The notes below the pieces were generated by a model that was not told the DNA's origin, did not search any database, and saw nothing but the letters and a program-made list of their open reading frames with translations. Positions 22,541-32,100 of a stretch of 64,000 nt of DNA are shown in pieces. The stretch spans positions 403,001 to 467,000 of the forward strand of contig CM061251.1 of assembly GCA_022605425.2 (NCBI GenBank). Direction: 5' to 3'. Each line of letters begins with the position of its first letter. The first letter of the stretch is position 1. A program made the translations under genes and the position numbers. This DNA is from Hamiltosporidium tvaerminnensis (Eukaryota; Microsporidia; Dubosqiidae).

Positions 22541-24065
22541 TTTTATTTAAAAATATTATACATTTTTAAAACAGTGGCATAGTTATTTTTGTTTTTATGA
22601 TGAAAACGCAGTTCTTGGTTTACCTCGAACTGCTCCTCAAGACTTTATCAGTATCACCTACAATACCTACACCTCATTGCCTTTTTTCTAAAAACTGCGT
22701 AGAATCCAGTTAACGAGCGATGCAGTTGCCTGATGTTCGTTAAGGCTCGTTGCATGAAGTGTGATCGTAGATCGAAACCTGCACTCGGCTAATCGAATAC
22801 ATGCAACATTACCAGTTTTCTACACTATAGAATCTCATAAACTTCTCGATAAGATATATCTCGGCGACTTACATGAGACACCTAAAAAAGGCAATGTCAT
22901 ACCAACAGGATAATCTACATCCTAGCTTTCGCGGCCTTAAATATTTTTATTTTTATATCTCCCAGGCGCTAAGTATTCTAACCCGAGTGTGCAAGGCCAG
23001 ATTTCCATGCTCTTGTTTGGCCATTATCTGTATGTTCAGCTGCGGTCTCCTCTCTAGTTACATAAAAAACTACAAAATAGATTTGTAGAAAAAGTTTCGC
23101 TATTTCATAAACCTTAACCTCCTCAAAAAAACTAACCTGAAACAACCTAAGATGTAGTGTGGTTTTTTCCCAGCAAAAAGCCAACAAGATTTCATGCATC
23201 AATTCATTACTTTATTATCGTAATCCTAACGGCCCCTTTTATTTATAGGGATTTTTTTTTCACACGAAGGGAAACTATTGAAATAGGGGTTTAATAAAAA
23301 GAATTTATATATTTTTCCTAATAAAATTGCTTTCCGGTTGTTTTAGGTGGAAAAATTTCAAAGAAAGTTTAAAATTCGAATGCAGAAATGAAATAAAGTC
23401 AATGCATGAATTAAAGGTTTTTTATTCTTCCTTTAAAAACAGTTTTTAAAATACTAATCCTGTTTCTTATTTTTACCATGTCGTTACAGTGAATTTCAAG
23501 AATGGTAAAAGTACTTTCTTCTTTAAAAGTTTCATATGTTTTTTCTTTGTCAAAACCACTTTTTGATCTTTTATAAGGGTGTTTAGGTATTTCTTACTTT
23601 TAAAAGCTAATTATTTGCTTTTCTTTTTTTTTCACCATTACTTTGCTTTGACATAAAGGGTTTTAAATTCGATCTAAAGAGAAACTAATAGTATATATAA
23701 AGATACTATTAAATAAACAGCATATTTGTCCAAATGATTACTTTAGGCGTTAACCATATTTTTACAGTTGTTTGTCACATTTTATAGCTTCTTTTCCACA
23801 AAAAAATCAGTGCCAAAATATTAAATTCAAGTAAGAAAATATAAAGAAAAAAACGCAAAAAGAAGGATAAAAAGAAATATAAGTAGAAAGCAGAAATAAA
23901 ACCTTGAAATTTAAATTTTACTATACAGACAGTTTTAATAATCTTCTTCATCATTCTTTCTAAAAAAAAATCCCTACAAATAAGAGAGGCCGATATAACA
24001 TAGGGGTAACGATAAGATTACGAAATTAATTCACAGGCAGAAAGTTTTTTATAACTCCGCAACAG
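22541..24065 (-). repeat. Repeat A, minus-strand copy split by an insertion
   Basis: Read on the minus strand, 23205 down to 22541 matches repeat A from the TTTGG-TTTT-GGTGGGAA-AAACCACACTACATC block to the 3' end (AAATAAA). It includes the hairpin CTACAAA-TCTAT-TTTGTAG (23072-23090). The missing 5' ~50 bases appear to lie at 24065-24030, where the minus strand reads TTATAAAAAACTTTCTGCCT. The two parts are separated by the inverted-repeat element at 23208-24025. Confidence 0.75.
23208..24025. mobile_element. Candidate ~0.8-kb non-autonomous element with inverted ends, nested in repeat A
   Basis: The left inner arm 23230-23260 (CGGCCCCTTTTATTTATAGG followed by ATTTTTTTTT) is matched in inverted orientation by 23962-23992 (minus strand CGGCCTCTCTTATTTGTAGG then ATTTTTTTTT). 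Similarity extends outward with TTATCGTAA-TCC-TA against TTATCGTTACCCCTA. Outside the arms both flanks contain TGAATT on the minus strand, a possible target duplication. The interior has no meaningful open frame, so this would be MITE-like. Transposon family unknown. Confidence 0.5.
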
Positions 24066-24250
24066 ATACGATGAGCTCTGCTCTGCCATCCTAAGCCCGG
24101 ATAAAGGAGAAGGGTTGAGCATAGGGCCAACACTCCTATCTTACAAAACCATATTGTTACGAAACCGAAACGAATAATATAAACTTAAAAAAATCGTTAA
24201 GGAGGCATGGGCTCTTTGGAGGCTATAGCGCCAAATAGTCGTGGAAAGTT
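24066..24250 (+). mobile_element. Fragment resembling the 5' leader of an invertebrate LINE
   Basis: Much richer in G+C than its surroundings. The order of phrases CTAAGCCCGGATAAAGGAGA, AGGGTTGAGCATAGGGCC, ACACTCCTATCTTACAAAAC and TTGTTACGAAACCG resembles, from memory, the conserved region just upstream of the endonuclease in RTE/CR1-like LINEs of flatworms and other invertebrates. No coding part follows. The identification rests on recall alone. Confidence 0.35.
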
Positions 24251-24659
24251 TTTACTGTGGATATTTTATCTCAAACCAATTTTTAAAAAGCATATTTATT
24301 CTTCTAGAATAACCAAATCTAAAATAAAAATACAAAATCAATATTTTGTAGTTAAATAATACGAAAAATATGTATACCAAGTTAAATTGAAAGTAAATTT
24401 CTTTTTTAGATCTAAAAAACCGAGATATTAATTTTAAAAGATTTAAGGTAATATTATTTATGATTTTTAGCTACTGATATAAAATAGAAATACATAACAA
24501 CTTTTTAAATAAAAGAATAGATTTATTTTTTTAAAAAATCATTTATCGATCTAATCTAAGACATACTATAAAAATTATTAAAATTAATTTCCCGATATAG
24601 AAAAAAAAATTAAGCTATGATAAGAGATAGTAATAGTATTTAAGCAGAAAAAAAAGCGG

Positions 24660-24663
24660 CCCC
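24660..24663 (+). promoter_or_regulatory. CCC-type start-proximal signal
   Basis: CCCC sits directly against the ATG (GCGGCCCCATGG), the third case in this window. It supports 24664 as the true start. Confidence 0.6.
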
Positions 24664-25644
24664 ATGGAAATTTCAAAAAAAGAAATCATAATTATATGTT
24701 GCATACTTGGTATTTTATCGACCATGGCTATAACTTATAAACTTATTCAGAATAAAAAAGACAGTAACAAAAAAAATGATGGAAAAAAACCCGAAAACCA
24801 AAAGTTGAAAGCGAAAGAAAAAGAATCACCGAATATAACTAAAAATATACCAAAAATTTCACATAATGTTTCACCACATAACGTATCACCACCACCTTTA
24901 CCAAGTGATATACCAACACCGCCACCTTTACCAAGTGATATACCATCACCACCACCTTTACCAAGTGAAATACCAACACCACAACCTTTACCAAGTGATA
25001 TACCAACACCACCACCTTTACCAAGTAATATACCGACACCCCAGCCTTTACCAAGTGATATACCAACACCACCACCTTTACCAAGTGATATACCAACACC
25101 ACCACCTTTACCAAGTGAAATACCATCACCACCACCTTTACCAAGTGAAATACCAACACCACCACCTTTACCAAGTGATATACCAACACCACCACCTTTA
25201 CCAAGTAATATACCGACACCCCAGCCTTTACCAAGTGATATACCAACACCACCACCTTTACCAAGTGATATACCAACACCGCCACCTTTACCAAGTGATA
25301 TACCATCACCACCACCTTTACCAAGTGAAATACCAACACCACCACCTTTACCAAATGATATACCGACACCCCAGCCTTTACCAAGTGATATACCAACACC
25401 ACCACCTTTACCAAGTGAAATACCAACACCGCAGCCTTTACCAAATGATATACCGACACCCCAGCCTTTACCAAGTGATATACCAACACCACCACCTTTA
25501 CCAAGTGATATAACAACACCACTACCTTTACCAAGTGATATACCAACACCACCACCTTTACCAAGTGATATACCATCACCACCACCACCAAAAAAAAAAA
25601 AAACACCCCACCAACCAAAAAAAAAAAAAAAAAAACAACCTTAA
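24664..25644 (+). CDS. Membrane-anchored Pro-rich decapeptide-repeat protein (5' part)
   Basis: Function unknown. Residues 1-6 (MEISKK) precede one hydrophobic segment at about 7-25 ([18 protein letters not shown]), an uncleaved signal-anchor or signal peptide. A Lys/Asn-rich linker runs to about residue 65. Then come 23 tandem decapeptides of the form PLPS(D/E/N)IP(T/S)P(P/Q), encoded by a 30-bp DNA repeat. The frame ends at a stop in an A-rich patch (25589-25660), but the same repeat resumes at about 25673 in another frame, so this is the first part of a longer gene. The layout fits microsporidian surface, spore-wall or secreted repeat proteins, an inference from composition only. Pro-Leu-Pro runs could also be SH3/profilin-type ligands. 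The start is supported by CCCC at -1 to -4. The 277-residue minus-strand frame across it (24839-25672) is a shadow of the repeat. Confidence 0.8.
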   Translation: MEISKKEIIIICCILGILSTMAITYKLIQNKKDSNKKNDGKKPENQKLKAKEKESPNITKNIPKISHNVSPHNVSPPPLPSDIPTPPPLPSDIPSPPPLPSEIPTPQPLPSDIPTPPPLPSNIPTPQPLPSDIPTPPPLPSDIPTPPPLPSEIPSPPPLPSEIPTPPPLPSDIPTPPPLPSNIPTPQPLPSDIPTPPPLPSDIPTPPPLPSDIPSPPPLPSEIPTPPPLPNDIPTPQPLPSDIPTPPPLPSEIPTPQPLPNDIPTPQPLPSDIPTPPPLPSDITTPLPLPSDIPTPPPLPSDIPSPPPPKKKKTPHQPKKKKKKQP

Positions 25645-25890
25645 CAAAAAAAAAAACCATCACCACCACCACAGTGAAATACCAACACCGCAGCCTTTAC
25701 CAAATGATATACCGACACCCCAGCCTTTACCAAGTGATATACCAACACCACCACCTTTACCAAGTGAAATACCAACACCGCAGCCTTTACCAAATGATAT
25801 ACCGACACCCCAGCCTTTACCAAGTGATATACCAACACCACCACCTTTACCAAGTGATATACTGACACCCCAGCCTTTACCAACTGACAT
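24889..25890 (+). repeat. 30-bp coding minisatellite with higher-order structure
   Basis: Unit CCAAGTGATATACCAACACC + ACCACCTTTA, about 31 copies counting both sides of the poly-A patch. Variants (GAA for GAT, AAT for GAT, CAG for CCA, TCA for ACA) are arranged in blocks. A six-unit (180-bp) block at 25021 recurs at 25201. A three-unit block that includes GAAATACCAACACCGCAGCC appears at about 25416, 25674 and 25764. Repeat expansion has thus happened in segments, not one unit at a time. Confidence 0.93.
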
Positions 25891-26098
25891 ACCACATAAT
25901 GTTCCGACGGGGAATTCCGGAAACATTCTTCCGGTACAGGGATCTAGTTCCACAACCGGATCTCATCCTGGAGCACATAATACACCTTTATCAAATGAAG
26001 CTAACAGCCTTGAAGAGGTACTTAAAAAAGGTATTCTAAGCAAGTTTCATAAAGTTGTGAGCCCTTCATCAGTCTTGTCATCATATTCATCTGACTGA
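25658..26098 (+). CDS. Out-of-frame 3' continuation of the decapeptide-repeat gene
   Basis: In frame 2, after a His stretch (HHHHH), about eight more units of PLP(S/N)(D/E)IPTP(P/Q) follow. The protein then ends in a unique tail rich in Gly/Ser/Asn (VPTGNSGNILPVQGSSST) and a final segment NSLEEVLKKGILSKFHKVVS followed by PSSVLSSYSSD. This is the natural C-terminus of the gene that starts at 24664. The two parts differ by one reading-frame step across three poly-A runs of about 11-19 bases. This could be a sequencing or assembly length error, a true inactivating mutation, or slippage at the A runs during expression. The sequence alone cannot tell. Confidence 0.7.
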   Translation, partial: HHHHHSEIPTPQPLPNDIPTPQPLPSDIPTPPPLPSEIPTPQPLPNDIPTPQPLPSDIPTPPPLPSDILTPQPLPTDIPHNVPTGNSGNILPVQGSSSTTGSHPGAHNTPLSNEANSLEEVLKKGILSKFHKVVSPSSVLSSYSSD

Positions 26099-26929
26099 TT
26101 TTCTTGAGCGAAAGAATTTCTAAAAGTTAATTGGTGCCCAAAAAAGCGTAGGTATAGAAAGACTAAAGAAAAAATATATTTGAGACGCGCTTTTGAATCT
26201 CCAGATTTGCAATAAAGTAAGTATTTCCTTTTTTCCTATATTTTATCTAATTTATTATATATCGCAAAAGAAATCGTATACCATTCTGTTACCTAATCGT
26301 CAAAAAAAAGCTGTTATAAGATGAGTTCATCTCGCTCTTAGACCAACATTTTCGAGTTTAAAAAAAAACTAATATTTTCACAGTCTCAACTAAATTCGTA
26401 CATTATATATTCTAAGTGAAGGAAAAATTGCTCGCTAAAAATTTATGTGAATTAATGTTGTTTTATTATTTCCTTCTATTTTTCTTTAATGCATTCACTT
26501 GTTAATTGCATAATTCAGAGTAAAAATACTTACTTACATATTCCTGTCCTCTTTTAATCTGTTATGACTCAAAATTATATAGAAGATGCCTATATTTCCA
26601 AAGTGGTTTATATTTACTGAAATGACAACAATGATCTTTACACCATTTAAATAAATCGTTGCCAAGTAGATAATTTTTAATGTGGCTATCCTCCCTCCAC
26701 TTAAAGTTAATAATACGTTAATAAAAGCATAAAAACGATATATTCCGGATACCCAGTTTTTAAAACAGTATTTTCGTAACTTAGAGCTTATTTTCTTTAT
26801 AATTTGAAATTTCCATATTTTAAGATTAAAATACAAAAAAAAGTGTCATATATAACTGAAATGTAAAAAAAACCGGTGAGAAGACAGATATTAAAAAAAA
26901 AGAATAAAATAAAATGAAATAAATATTTG
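26099..26929. other. Intergenic DNA, no gene seen
   Basis: AT-rich. The 100-codon minus-strand frame at 26534-26836 has no recognisable features and I treat it as chance. Confidence 0.6.
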
Positions 26930-29900
26930 TCATATTTAAAAACGGCATGACAAAACTCAATACAGATGCCATTCTAGAAGGAAATTGACTGATGGTATTG
27001 CACTCAATACTTGACTTTGTCACAGCCGAAGAGCAGGAATGGCCTAGATCTGCTATTCTAGCAGTTCAAAAGAGGTTTAGAGAATGCCCAGAAATGGCTG
27101 GCCCGCTACTCTGAGGTACTATAATGAGAAATTTGGCTGCACATTAGATATCGATGCGTTTAAAAAACTCGCACAAAATGAAGCGGGAAGGGAAATAAGG
27201 CAATAAGAGAATGGAGAGCGACGTAGAATTGCCACTTGTCTCACTAAGCCATGTACCCTGACTGACACCACGGAGTACATAAACTTGAGAGATAAATTTT
27301 TGAGTAAAATCAAAGAAATATCGGAGAAGGAAATTGGAAAAGTGGTGGTCTGAACTCGAAAGCTTAAAGTGAATTGGTTGACAGTAAAGTTTTGGACCTT
27401 AGTAATCGAATTAGCGGTGAGTATGCTGATTCTTATGTGCCGATGACAATAACTGCAGTGGCACGGATAATCCAGGCAGCCCAGGTATGCCATGACGAGG
27501 CAACACGTAAAATGAAGCCTTGATCCGCTTGGAAGGAAAACATAGAAAGTAAAATTTCTAAGTTAGTACTTTCCAAAGATCTTCTCAAGAAGGCTCGTAG
27601 GCAGGAAAAGCTCTCCACTTCGTAAACGAAGCGCCTTAAGAAAATCATGCGAGATTTTAATTTAAACTTAGGTAGTGTAACTGATCTTTCCGAGGCTTTA
27701 ATTAAGAAGAATGAGTCTTTGAATGTTTATAAAAAAAGTTACAATGCATGAAAATAGGAAGCGATTCCGAAAAGAGAATCGTATGTTTGAGCTTTTCCGA
27801 CGTCGATTTTATCTAGGGTTATCTGAGCGTGTGGAATCCGAGCATGTGGTCAGCCGTGATGAAATCGTGAGTTTTTGGTCTACAATGTGGAAAAAAAATG
27901 ATGATACAGTCAAGTATGATGATTATTTGATTCCATTTGTATCAGATAATCATTCGACCACGTTTCCTTCACGATGAATTTGTAAATATCATTAATTGGC
28001 TTCCTAATTGGAAAGCTGCTGGAATTGATGGTATTTACAATTTTTTCATTGAGAAACTTACAATTCTTCACAAATATCTTTATGATATTGTGAAAGTTAT
28101 ATGTTTAGAAAGAACACCTCGAGCTGATTGGTTTTACTGCAGGCTTACCTATTTGATACCCAAAGGAATTCCACGAAGAGGCTCTGACTACAGGCCAATC
28201 ACTTGTATGTCCAACCTCTATAAGTTAACGACAAAGTTGTAACGAAAGTAGTTCAACTTGAAGTGGAAAGGCGAGGGTGGCTTTCAGAGAATAAATTAGA
28301 AGGCGATAAGAGGTGTGCAGGGAGCGAAAGAGCAGGCTCTACTAAATACTGCCATAAATAAAGAGTACGGAAACAATCTTAAGGCAAGATGGATTGATGT
28401 TAAAAAAGCTTATGATTCACTAGATTATGCTTATTTAACTCAATGCATTGAAAACCATAATTTACCTGATTGGATCCTGAAATTTATTAAGGTAATTATA
28501 TCAAAATGGAAAATTGATATATCAGTAGGGCCTGAAAAAATCATGAGCAAGAAGATCGAGAGAGGGATTCTGAAAGAAGATAGTTTGTCACCATTGTTAT
28601 TTGTGTTGTGTATGGACCCATTAAGCCGAAAGCTTAATGAAAAATACACAAAAGTGACAGTACTCAACAGATGCAGAATCTCATTCTACCAATCATCTCT
28701 TGTTTATTGATGATCTTAAGCTCCTTGCAAAATAACTCTACATTGAGTGCTATTATAGGAGAGGCAAAGGAATTTTTAAAGGTGATTGGGTTAGAGATCA
28801 ACAAAGAGAAGTCAGCCACAAATGATACGTGTTGTGAAGATACTGCTACTCTTCTAGAAGGTATTAGTGTAGACAAAAATTAAACAAAGATAGAAAATAG
28901 CAGAGGAATTCCAACACGTAGCTCATTTGAAGAAGTACAGAGCAAACTTTTATCAAGAGTTGAAATACTTTCTCACACTAGATTTATGCAAAAAATTTAT
29001 TTTCAGCAATCAATCAATCAACCTGCGATATCGTTAACAAACTATCACATAGGAGTACTTCGACTTGAACCGGCTGACTTCTCTTAGTCAGATGATGCAG
29101 TGCGTACGGTGTTGGTGAAGAATAAGATACATCTTCGCTCGGGATGTAAAGAGCGGTTGTACCTTCCCAGAACAGAACTTGGAAGACGCCTACATAGTGT
29201 TGAGTTGCGAAGCAACATATGCTTCTGAAACTCTCGAATGTTCTTGAAAAAAGTAAAGAAAATTCAACTAGACGAGCAGAAATCCTTAAGGTGGAGAATA
29301 ATAATAAAACCAATCTCTCACTCATAAAAGGCTTCTTAAAAGTAAAGTACAGGTTGGTAGAAGAAGTCACTAAGAAAAGTTTAGAAGAAGCTCAACTTAC
29401 AAAACTATATAACGAAATAGAAAAACAGAAACTCTATTCAAAGTTATATGATGCAAAGAAAAATGTGCTTGAAGTGAGTGTTAGTGACTCTTCAAGATGG
29501 CTAAAGAAAGGGAATATTAGGCCACGCAATGAAGCCGTGTTCTGCTATATCAGGATAGAAATGTATTCTGGGGGGCAGAATGTATGTGTCAACATTTGAA
29601 TAAATCTGGTAAGACTTTAGATCATCTAGCAGCTCGATGTAAAATGGCTGGGACATGACTACACCAGACGGCATAATGAAGTGGTAAGATGCCTACACTT
29701 ACTTCTCCTAAATAGATATAAGTTTAAGTCCTCAAAACGAATTAGGAGTCACTCAGTTCAAGAAATTCTTGATAATGAGTATGCAGAGATAAGAGTGGAC
29801 ACCAGAATTAAAACTGATGTTAAATTTCGGAATAACAGACCGGACATATTTATTTTAGATAAGAAGAAGAATAAGATAATACTCATTGAAGTAGAAATCA

Positions 29901-30470
29901 CTTCCCAAGATTCACTTCAAATAGTTGAAACTGAAAAACTTAGGAAGTATGACCTGCTAGCCAATGATTTGGGTCTTATTTATAAGTGTAGTGTTGAGAT
30001 AATCCCTTATGTGATGACCTGGGACGGTATTGTGACAAAATACCATAAATCTCATCTTAAAAGACTAGAAATACCCATGAATGTAGAGGCATACATTCAG
30101 TCTATAGTACTTAAGAAAACAGTCGAAACAATTTCCTTTGATCGACGAAGAGGACTTGAGTCAGGACTAAATGCCGAAGAGAGCTGGGAGAGAGCGTCAA
30201 TGGGTGTTATTATGAGATCAGAGATGCATGATGAATCAACACCCCCTTTAAAAGGAGAGAAGAGAGAGGAAGATGGTGCAAAAAATTTTAAACCGAAAAA
30301 TAAAGCACCCTTCTTTCACAAGGAGGAACCACTTTAGAGGAACCGACCAATAACATAAATGAAGAGTCGGATTTGGAAGAAGAGACAGCAGTGGTTAAAG
30401 AGGTAGAAGAAAACATAAAAAGATAGTAAAAATATTTTAACCCAGAATTTTATTAAATAAAGTCATATTT
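26930..30470 (+). pseudogene. Non-LTR retrotransposon with REL endonuclease, longest copy, inactivated
   Basis: The polyprotein order is readable across shifting frames. An N-terminal region of unknown role covers 26930-27720. RT begins around 27780 (ERVESEHVVSRDEIVSFW), continues with NWKAAGIDGI near 28005-28034 and YRPITCMSNLYKL near 28189. Motif A is RWIDVKKAYDS with Asp at 28396-28398. Motif B is GILKEDSLSPLL near 28567, where the usual Gln is replaced by Lys. Motif C is FIDD at 28703-28714. Then NKEKSAT near 28800, a linker at 29219-29560, a decayed CCHC finger at about 29585-29690 (CQH...HLAARC...TRRHNEV), and the restriction-like endonuclease at 29690-30200 with RPDIFILDKK...IEVEIT, the PD-(D/E)xK signature (Asp at 29843). 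This order (RT, CCHC, REL) is that of R2/R4/Dong-type LINEs, not APE-type ones. At least four frameshifts and several stops make it non-functional. The last readable codons are near 30426, with AATAAAG at about 30460. Confidence 0.9.
29681..30337 (+). CDS. Longest intact piece of the retrotransposon: REL endonuclease domain
   Basis: A 218-codon open piece of the pseudogene above, opening at a GTG that is not a true start. It carries RCLHLLLLNRYKFKSSKR, the PD...E-x-E endonuclease core, the helix LRKYDLLANDLGLIYKC, and a C-terminal block TISFDRRRGLESG shared by all three copies. In an active element this domain would nick target DNA to prime reverse transcription. It is probably not expressed as a gene of its own. 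Confidence 0.6.
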   Translation: MVRCLHLLLLNRYKFKSSKRIRSHSVQEILDNEYAEIRVDTRIKTDVKFRNNRPDIFILDKKKNKIILIEVEITSQDSLQIVETEKLRKYDLLANDLGLIYKCSVEIIPYVMTWDGIVTKYHKSHLKRLEIPMNVEAYIQSIVLKKTVETISFDRRRGLESGLNAEESWERASMGVIMRSEMHDESTPPLKGEKREEDGAKNFKPKNKAPFFHKEEPL

Positions 30471-32100
30471 AAAAATGCCCCAATATATATTGTACCGTTT
30501 AATTTATTCAATTACTAAAATTATAAATGCAATTATAAAAACATATGAACTCGGTCAAAAAAATTACAAACATTAATAATATAAAATAGAACTAAAAATT
30601 TTTATTTTTCCGCGTATCTGCTGTGTCTTTTGTGGTATTTTTAAAAAATTTCTGTTGTTCTAAAATATATAGAAAAACATTTTTTTATGGTGATCTTGAA
30701 TGCCAAAATTTGCGAAACAGTTGCAGTATATACAAAAAATAAAATATTTCCGACTTAAAGCCATAAAGTTCTATTATATTACATTTTGTTATTCAATTAT
30801 GTATAGCATCTTAAAATTTTATAAGCAAAAATATAATATTACAGGATTTTATACATCTATAGAATTACTCCTTATAATAATCATTCACAAATGAGCATTC
30901 GAAAGAACATAAAAGCGTATTAGACGGAAAACAACATCGTTTGTATTATATCAATGACTAATTTTCTAGAAAAACCAGGATGAAATAAAGTTAAATACTT
31001 ATGTGACTTTCTCGAGTACATTTCGGCAAGTAGTTTAATCATACAGGAGACTTGTTCAAACTGTATTCAGACAAAGCAAACAATTGGTTAAATTTTTTTT
31101 TAAAAAATAAGCTGGCTTTTTTAGGCCCAATTTTTTTAAAGAATTTAACTACAGAAGTGGTTAAGAAAGATTTTCATATTTGTTTAAAACTCATATAAAT
31201 GATAATTGAAACTGAGTATGAGAGTGACTAAATGACTATAGTAAGGGAATCTGCTCTAACGAACAAAAATACTGTGGAATGTCACTAGCCGCCGTAAAAA
31301 ATTATGTATACACGTGGTAATTGTAGAAATTTGGCTCTCAAAAGAATTGAAAGCACCAATCCCCTTCATATGTATCTTGCTTATAATATTAAACATAGCT
31401 ATTTAAGTTTCTAACTACAATCATACAACGCTACGGAATTTCTTCGACTCATTTTCTGAAGATTAAACATATATTTAAATTGATTTATTAGATGACCATA
31501 GTATGTTAATAGTCAAAAACATGCGAAAAAATGAAAAAGCAAAACATATATAAAGAAAGAATTTAAAAGAAAAAGATAATGAATTTTAGTTTAAAATTAT
31601 TTTTGCTACAAATACATTTTTCCAGATTTTTTTATATTTTCTTATTTTTTTTAGGTTGAATTCTAATCTCTATATATTAATTTAATTATTTAAGATCTTA
31701 GTTCCATAATTTTTTCATTTTTTTTGTTTTTTTTCATATATTATTTATATATGTTGCTAAGCAATCACCCGCCAAATTTCCTAAAATAGTCTTTCCGGGC
31801 AAAAAACGCATAAATACATTTATTTTTCAAATTATCCTCATCATAATTAGCTCAGAAAATTTCTACGTTGAATTACCATTGGTTTATTGTAAACAGCAAT
31901 AAAGGAGATGGAAGGAGGGAATGAAATTTGAAATATGACAATATTTAACCTTTTTTAGCAGTAATTTTTCTTGATTTGATTTTTCTGATTTTTTTTGAAT
32001 CATTTTTTTAATATGTGTGCAACCCTTTCAGATTGGACTTTAGATAAAGTCCGGAAGAAAAAAAAGTTTTTAAGTTTATTTTTACTCTTATTTAATGTCA
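30471..32100. other. AT-rich DNA, no gene seen
   Basis: Only chance open frames (the longest, 30700-30894, is 64 codons of Lys/Ile/Tyr-rich sequence). T-rich tracts at about 31660-31740 and 31970-32010. Confidence 0.6.

Noticed and set aside
24839-25672. 277-codon minus-strand frame of [10 protein letters not shown] repeats
   Set aside because: Complement of the 30-bp coding repeat. The plus-strand frame has a membrane segment, unique ends and a C-run start signal; this one has none.
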